A stretch of DNA of 64,000 bases, from positions 186,001 to 250,000 of the forward strand of contig JAZQGP010000013.1 of the NCBI GenBank assembly GCA_045540015.1, read 5' to 3'. The position numbers and the translations under genes are program-made. The stretch's first letter is position 1. Each line of letters opens with the position of its first letter. Below the pieces are notes generated by a model. That model had not been told where the DNA came from, searched no databases, and saw nothing but the letters and a program-made list of their open reading frames with translations. This stretch comes from UMGS1387 sp045540015 (GTDB taxonomy: Bacteria > Bacillota > Clostridia > Oscillospirales > CAG-382). Below, one piece after another: positions 59,803-64,000 of the stretch.

Positions 59803-60969
59803 ATGAGAACAGTAATACAAAACGGCAGAATTATTCTGAAGGATAAGATACTTGAAAACTACAATTTGTATTTTGAAAACGGAAAGATTTCTGCAATAAC
59901 TGAAGAAAAGCTTGGATATGACGAAGTGATAGATGCAAAGGGCGCATATGTCTCTCCCGGCTTTATAGATATACACACACATGGAGCCGGCGGATTTGAT
60001 TTTCTTGACGGTACGGTTGAGGCTTATGTGGAAGCTGCACGGATGCATGCAAAATTCGGTGCAACAAGTATTGTGCCGACACTGACCTCTGTTGATGTTG
60101 ATTCAATACGGAAATCAATTGAAATATTGCATGAGGCAGAGAAAGCTAATACAAACGGTGCGAATCTTTTGGGATTTCACCTTGAAGGACCGTACTTTTC
60201 GCAAAATCAGAAGGGCGCACAGGAAGAACGCTTTATTCATCCGTTTTGCAGGGAAGAATACGAGAGTATTATAAAATCTGCAAAAGGCAGCATCTTAAGA
60301 TGGAGCGCTGCTCCCGAGCTTGAAGGTATGGAGAATTTTGCCGATTTTGCCGTCAGGAATGGTGTGCATCTGAGCATCGGTCATAGTGATGCTGAGTTTG
60401 ACTGCGCCATGAATTCATACGAAAAAGGGTTTACCCATGTTACGCATTTGTATTCGTGTACTAGCAGTATTATAAGGAGAAACGGTTATCGTCATGCCGG
60501 AATTGTTGAAGCAGCATATTTGAATGATGACATGACTGTGGAAATCATAGGAGACGGTGCACATTTACCTGCTCCGTTACTCAAGCTGGTATATAAAATC
60601 AAAGGGGCGGATAAAATTGCGCTTATTACCGATTCTATGAGGGCAACGGGAATGCCTGAAGGTGAAAGTGTTCTCGGAAGGATTGATAACGGGCTTCCTG
60701 TTATTGTTGAGGACGGCGTTGCAAAGCTTGTTGACCGCACAGCTTTTGCGGGAAGTGTCGCAACTATGGATAGAGTTGTCCGCAATATGATAAAGCTTGC
60801 GGGTGTTACGGTTTGCGATGCTGTTAAAATGGCAAGCCTTACTCCTGCAAGAATCCTTGATATCAGGAACAAAGGTGAACTTGAAGTAGGGTATGATGCA
60901 GATATTATAATTTTTGATGAAAATATTAACACTATGAATACCATAGTGAATGGAAGAGTGATATTCTGA
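59803..60969 (+). CDS. nagA: N-acetylglucosamine-6-phosphate deacetylase (NagA-like)
   Basis: 388 residues, normal for NagA. Metal and active-site motifs of the amidohydrolase family are all visible: FIDIHTHGAGGFDFLDG (HxH), FHLEGPYFSQNQKGAQ (Glu ligand), LSIGHSDA and THVTHLYSC (His ligands) and ALITDSMRATG (catalytic Asp). It removes acetate from N-acetyl amino-sugar phosphates, giving the substrate for the NagB-like enzyme at the front of the operon. AAAGGTG precedes ATG by 8 bases. It has its own promoter and runs into the AraC gene. Confidence 0.9.
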   Translation: MRTVIQNGRIILKDKILENYNLYFENGKISAITEEKLGYDEVIDAKGAYVSPGFIDIHTHGAGGFDFLDGTVEAYVEAARMHAKFGATSIVPTLTSVDVDSIRKSIEILHEAEKANTNGANLLGFHLEGPYFSQNQKGAQEERFIHPFCREEYESIIKSAKGSILRWSAAPELEGMENFADFAVRNGVHLSIGHSDAEFDCAMNSYEKGFTHVTHLYSCTSSIIRRNGYRHAGIVEAAYLNDDMTVEIIGDGAHLPAPLLKLVYKIKGADKIALITDSMRATGMPEGESVLGRIDNGLPVIVEDGVAKLVDRTAFAGSVATMDRVVRNMIKLAGVTVCDAVKMASLTPARILDIRNKGELEVGYDADIIIFDENINTMNTIVNGRVIF

Positions 60970-60970
60970 T

Positions 60971-61804
60971 ATGACAATGAACATGTCAATGTACCGCGAA
61001 TCTCCGCCAAAAACAATAGTTTATCATAACAAAAATGAATTACCGAGTATAAATATACCGCATTTGCACAGTCAGTATGAAATATATTATAATATTGCCG
61101 GTGCAGATGGTTTTCTGTTTGATAAAAAATACTATTCATGCATCGGTAACGATTTGTTTGTTGTTCCCAAGGTTTGTGTGCATAAAGCTCTGATAAACCC
61201 GGATACGGTTTATGAGCGCTGTATCATCAGTATTGATTCAAAAATTATATCTGCCATCAATTCCATGCCAAACATCAATGGATCGTTGGACTGGATAGAA
61301 TATGTAGGAGAATCAATAACGGGAAAAGTTAATCTCAATGAAAAAGAGCACATGTATTTCATGGATCTGATTTACCAATACAACAACAACGAGGATGAAC
61401 TAAAAAGATTTTCCATATTGATGGAGATTTTGTCGGTAGTTTCATACAAATTCAAGAACACACCCCCGGTTTCTGCAGGAACACCGAACAGTACTCTCGG
61501 AAAAGCTTTGCTGCTTATAGAAGAAGATTTCCGTGACATCAAAATATCAGAACTTTCAAAAAGGCTGTATGTCAGCAACAGTCATTTCAGCAAACTGTTT
61601 ACCGAGCAGTGCGGCGTTACCCCAATAAACTATTTGCTTTTAAGGAAAATAGCCGAGGCAAAAAAATACTTGTATATGGGCATTTCCGTAAAAGAGGCAA
61701 GTATGTTATCAGGTTTTTCGGATTACTCAAATTTCATAAGAACGTTCAAAAAAATCGAAGGGTGCTCTCCGGGAAATTTTGAGAATTTATCAAAACCGTT
61801 ATAA
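60971..61804 (+). CDS. AraC-family regulator of the amino-sugar operon
   Basis: 277 residues. Cupin sensor domain with HLHSQYEIYYNIAG and NDLFVVPKVCVHKAL, then two helix-turn-helix motifs: ISELSKRLYVSNSHFSKLFT and SVKEASMLSGFSDYSNFIRT, ending GCSPGNFENL. ATG lies one base after the NagA-like stop, so it is made together with that enzyme and probably controls the operon in response to an amino sugar. Later in-frame ATGs at 60977 and 60983 are possible starts. Confidence 0.9.
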   Translation: MTMNMSMYRESPPKTIVYHNKNELPSINIPHLHSQYEIYYNIAGADGFLFDKKYYSCIGNDLFVVPKVCVHKALINPDTVYERCIISIDSKIISAINSMPNINGSLDWIEYVGESITGKVNLNEKEHMYFMDLIYQYNNNEDELKRFSILMEILSVVSYKFKNTPPVSAGTPNSTLGKALLLIEEDFRDIKISELSKRLYVSNSHFSKLFTEQCGVTPINYLLLRKIAEAKKYLYMGISVKEASMLSGFSDYSNFIRTFKKIEGCSPGNFENLSKPL

Positions 61805-61875
61805 ACAGAGAGTTATATGAGTCGAATTTGTTGCAACTCCTTCATTCTCCGACAAACAAAATCAAGTAAAAAATC

Positions 61876-61905
61876 GGACCTTGTTCCAACGAACAAGGTC
61901 CTTTT
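61876..61905 (+). terminator. Rho-independent terminator of the amino-sugar operon
   Basis: GGACCTTGTTC (61876-61886) pairs with GAACAAGGTCC (61891-61901), followed by TTTT. The stem almost equals that at 38101-38127. Confidence 0.85.
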
Positions 61906-62493
61906 ATTGAAACACATGAATGTGCTTTGTGTATCGGGCTATGGTCTCGGCATATGTCAGATTTTCCGCCTGTGTTTGCCATTGGAACGGTTGCCAGTAC
62001 ATACGGAAATGAGGGGAATTTATTACCTTCATCAGAGCAAGAGCATCGCTTAATCTTTGAGTGTATGTATCCCTGTGACATTCAAGGCAAACAGTTACAT
62101 TGTTTTTCTCTGCATTTCCGCTGCTTTCATACATTCGTTCATGAGAAAATCATGCTCTGCCTGTGTCATGTCTGCCTTTGTTTTGTTGTAGCACCAAACC
62201 CTTAAAACGTTTGTTCCGAGGATTTTTGCTGCATCAATATATTCCCAAAGCTCGTCTGCAGGATTTACACCAAGGCGGAAGTATGTTCCGTAAGAAGAAC
62301 AGGAAATCCTGTATTCTTTTTGAAGCCTGGCAATTTCCGTCAAACGCACGGTATATTTACACGGTGCGTGAATATCGCTGCCCCATTCAATAAAGGAAAG
62401 CTGTGCTTTGCGCATGGCATCCAGTATTTCTTTGGGAGAATGATTCCTGAATTATACGGAAACAAGACCGAGTCTGTAATCTTTATTTGTCAT
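61904..62493 (-). pseudogene. Decayed TIM-barrel sugar isomerase/epimerase gene
   Basis: From ATG 62493 the frame gives MTNKDYRLGLVSV and then an in-frame TAA (62454-62452). It continues NHSPKEILDAMRKAQLSFIE, WGSDIHAP and GTYFRLGVNPADELWEYIDA. Near 62120 one base is missing: KAAEM... must shift to AEKNNVTVCLECHRDTYTQ, after which the frame stays good to TKHIHVF at 61904. There the sequence breaks off next to a terminator, with the C-terminal part gone. Three independent lesions make it a pseudogene. Intact relatives are sugar phosphate isomerases/epimerases. It follows a working Gfo/Idh/MocA gene. Confidence 0.85.
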
Positions 62494-62500
62494 GACTTTA

Positions 62501-63649
62501 CTATCTTTCTGAATTGAATAATTCCGAATTTACTTCGGGAAACAACTTGCACTCACTGTACGCTTTTACCATTGTATCAAACAAGCCTTCCACATACACG
62601 CCGTCAAAGCCTTCTTTTTCACGGATAAAACATGAGGGAAACGATACTATTGGAATTTCTTTCCAAATACGTTCAATAATCCTTGTGTGAGGTGTTGCAG
62701 TAGTAACTGTACATATGGGCGCTTTTTTGCTCTTGATTGCCTTTGCACACAGTCCTATTTTCTCAAAAGCATCAGCAAAGGGATTGCCGTAATCCTTCAC
62801 ACTGCCGTCAGTAAAATGTGCGGTTATAACGGAACCGTCATCCTCGGAAAAATATACCGTTGCGTTTTCAAAATTATATTCAAATTTGGGATTCATGGCA
62901 TCTTTTGCCGCATGGGAGGCATAGTATAAAAGCTCTGCTCCGTCTACTGTTTTAAGTTTTAATGAGCAGGTGTCAAAGTTTTCAATGTTGTTTGCACGCA
63001 GACAGTACCCCGAAAGCTCTGTAGCTTCAGCACTTGTATCCATACTGTCGCCTAATATAAAAAGCATGTTGTGCAGATAATGTGCGCAGGCATTTGAGGC
63101 TATGGAATCAAGGAGAGCTTTTCCGTTAAACATCAGCTTTCCTCCCCAACCTGCACCGCGGGCATAATACGCTCTGTTACGAGGCCAGCTTATTATTGTT
63201 TTGAGGCAAACAGCCTTTCCGAGTTTCCCTATTAAAATATCATTTTTCAATTTTCTGATTGCCTCGGAAAAAGACCACTGATATCCAATGGCAATCCAGC
63301 GGCCATACTGCTTTTCTGCTTGTGCCATTTGATTTGCCTCTGCAACAGTGGGTGCCACGGGTTTTTCACATAAAACATATGAACCGTGTTTCAAAGCACA
63401 AATGCTCTGTTCCATATGCAAAAACGGCGGAGTGCAGATTATTGCCAAATCCGCTTCGTGTTCCGCATAAAACTCATCCATTGTCTGATAGACGGGAATG
63501 CCTGCTGCCTCGATTTCATTTCTCATCGGGCATGTGGAGAAATACGGATCGGCAATCCCGGCAAAAACAGAATCCGGAGCGTTGAGTTTAAGCAACCGCT
63601 TGACATATTCTGTTCCGAAACCGCCTGCACCGACTAAAAGTATTTTCAT
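62501..63649 (-). CDS. Gfo/Idh/MocA-family oxidoreductase
   Basis: About 382 residues from ATG 63649, chosen because GGGGATAAAG lies just upstream and it opens with MKILLVGAGGFGTEYVKRLL, the dinucleotide loop. Further family signs: LAIICTPPFLHMEQS, YVLCEKPVAPTVAEAN and a domain 2 with SNACAHYLHNML carrying the likely catalytic His. It should act on a sugar or sugar acid with NAD(P). It is 21 bases after the partial gene at the window end and before the broken isomerase gene, so it belonged to a three-gene catabolic set. Confidence 0.88.
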   Translation of the reverse strand: MKILLVGAGGFGTEYVKRLLKLNAPDSVFAGIADPYFSTCPMRNEIEAAGIPVYQTMDEFYAEHEADLAIICTPPFLHMEQSICALKHGSYVLCEKPVAPTVAEANQMAQAEKQYGRWIAIGYQWSFSEAIRKLKNDILIGKLGKAVCLKTIISWPRNRAYYARGAGWGGKLMFNGKALLDSIASNACAHYLHNMLFILGDSMDTSAEATELSGYCLRANNIENFDTCSLKLKTVDGAELLYYASHAAKDAMNPKFEYNFENATVYFSEDDGSVITAHFTDGSVKDYGNPFADAFEKIGLCAKAIKSKKAPICTVTTATPHTRIIERIWKEIPIVSFPSCFIREKEGFDGVYVEGLFDTMVKAYSECKLFPEVNSELFNSER

Positions 63650-63670
63650 AACTTTATCCCCTATATACAC

Positions 63671-64000
63671 TTATTTTTGTGTTTCATGTATCGAAACAGT
63701 GTTAAAATCATACACACATATTGTGTTTGTGCCTACAAGTTTAATAACACCTGAGTTCCACACAGATTTCATATACGGAGAATCATACAAATACTCATAC
63801 GGATAGATGTTTGTTTTGCCGTTTTCGCCGTTTTTGTCGTATGAAACAAATATTGAGTCAAATTCTAAGGTCATATTTTGCTTATCAAATACAACGGGTT
63901 TGGAATGAATATCATCAATAAATTCATTCATTGAAGCATATTTTTCCTCATGTTCGACTCTTAAAACAACTGCGTGCTTTCGTCCGTCCGACAGAATTTC
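63671..64000 (-). CDS. Unrecognised protein, C-terminal 109 residues (cut by window edge)
   Basis: The frame is open from base 64000 with no start. It reads EILSDGRKHAVVLRVEHEE at the edge, then NMTLEFDSIFVSYDKNGENG and NSGVIKLVGTNTICVYDFNT, stopping at 63671. The pattern is beta-rich, like the end of a large glycoside hydrolase or heparinase-like protein, but I recognise no family. It lies upstream of the oxidoreductase in the same direction, so probably the same operon. Confidence 0.6.
   Translation of the reverse strand, partial: EILSDGRKHAVVLRVEHEEKYASMNEFIDDIHSKPVVFDKQNMTLEFDSIFVSYDKNGENGKTNIYPYEYLYDSPYMKSVWNSGVIKLVGTNTICVYDFNTVSIHETQK

Overview
The window reads as a chromosomal segment of an anaerobic Firmicute of the class Clostridia, probably an uncultured gut lineage. 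Evidence: Gram-positive AAGGAG-type ribosome binding sites, TTGACA/TATAAT promoters with 17-18 bp spacing, many MKK-type lipoproteins, S-layer-homology (SLH) anchored surface proteins, a glycyl radical enzyme, and no outer-membrane genes. Genus cannot be fixed from sequence reading alone. No rRNA, complete tRNA or CRISPR array was seen.

Layout. (1) 1-0.4 kb: 3' end of a TnsD-like transposition protein, cut by the window edge. (2) 0.5-6.2 kb: an AraC regulator divergent from an operon of a glycyl radical enzyme (apparently started at ATT), its radical SAM activase, a zinc alcohol dehydrogenase and a SGNH/SASA-type acetylesterase. (3) 6.3-11.9 kb: a giant SLH-anchored GH99/WbsX-like surface protein. 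(4) 11.9-13.8 kb: remains of a mobilizable element: small ORF, hairpin-rich region, short MobV relaxase, truncated TPR gene, several palindromic terminators. (5) 13.8-27.1 kb: an envelope-stress-like locus resembling Bacillus YdjG/YdjH/YdjI (zinc ribbon, TPM domain, SPFH domain) with DUF4428, DUF1508 and lipoprotein genes, two histidine-kinase-like proteins, a NarL-type regulator, a degenerate receiver protein and small membrane proteins. Two copies of a near-identical upstream control element flank the regulator genes. (6) 27.1-37.2 kb: an SLH-anchored zinc phospholipase C-like protein, three lipoprotein genes (one broken) and a HerA-like ATPase. (7) 37.2-39.5 kb: a second, N-terminally truncated MobV relic, a candidate small RNA, a striking alternating pyrimidine/purine tract, a membrane protein and a small remnant. 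(8) 39.5-56.7 kb, minus strand: solute-binding lipoprotein, a secreted multi-domain protein with a 41-residue peptide gene behind it, a GH38 alpha-mannosidase, and two more GH99/WbsX-like proteins, one of which has lost its signal peptide. (9) 57.0-61.8 kb: amino-sugar operon (NagB-like, TIM-barrel isomerase, Gfo/Idh/MocA oxidoreductase, NagA-like, AraC). (10) 61.9-64.0 kb, minus strand: a Gfo/Idh/MocA oxidoreductase, the wreck of an isomerase gene, and the 3' end of an unrecognised gene.

How it fits together. Regions 3, 8 and 9 suggest capture and breakdown of mannose- and amino-sugar-containing glycans: surface-anchored GH99-like proteins act outside, the solute-binding protein imports, cytoplasmic GH38 trims mannose, and the Nag-type enzymes process amino-sugar phosphates. 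Region 5 looks like a self-contained envelope sensing and response module. Regions 4 and 7 are decayed mobile DNA on both sides of regions 5 and 6. All functions are inferred from motifs; no database search was possible.
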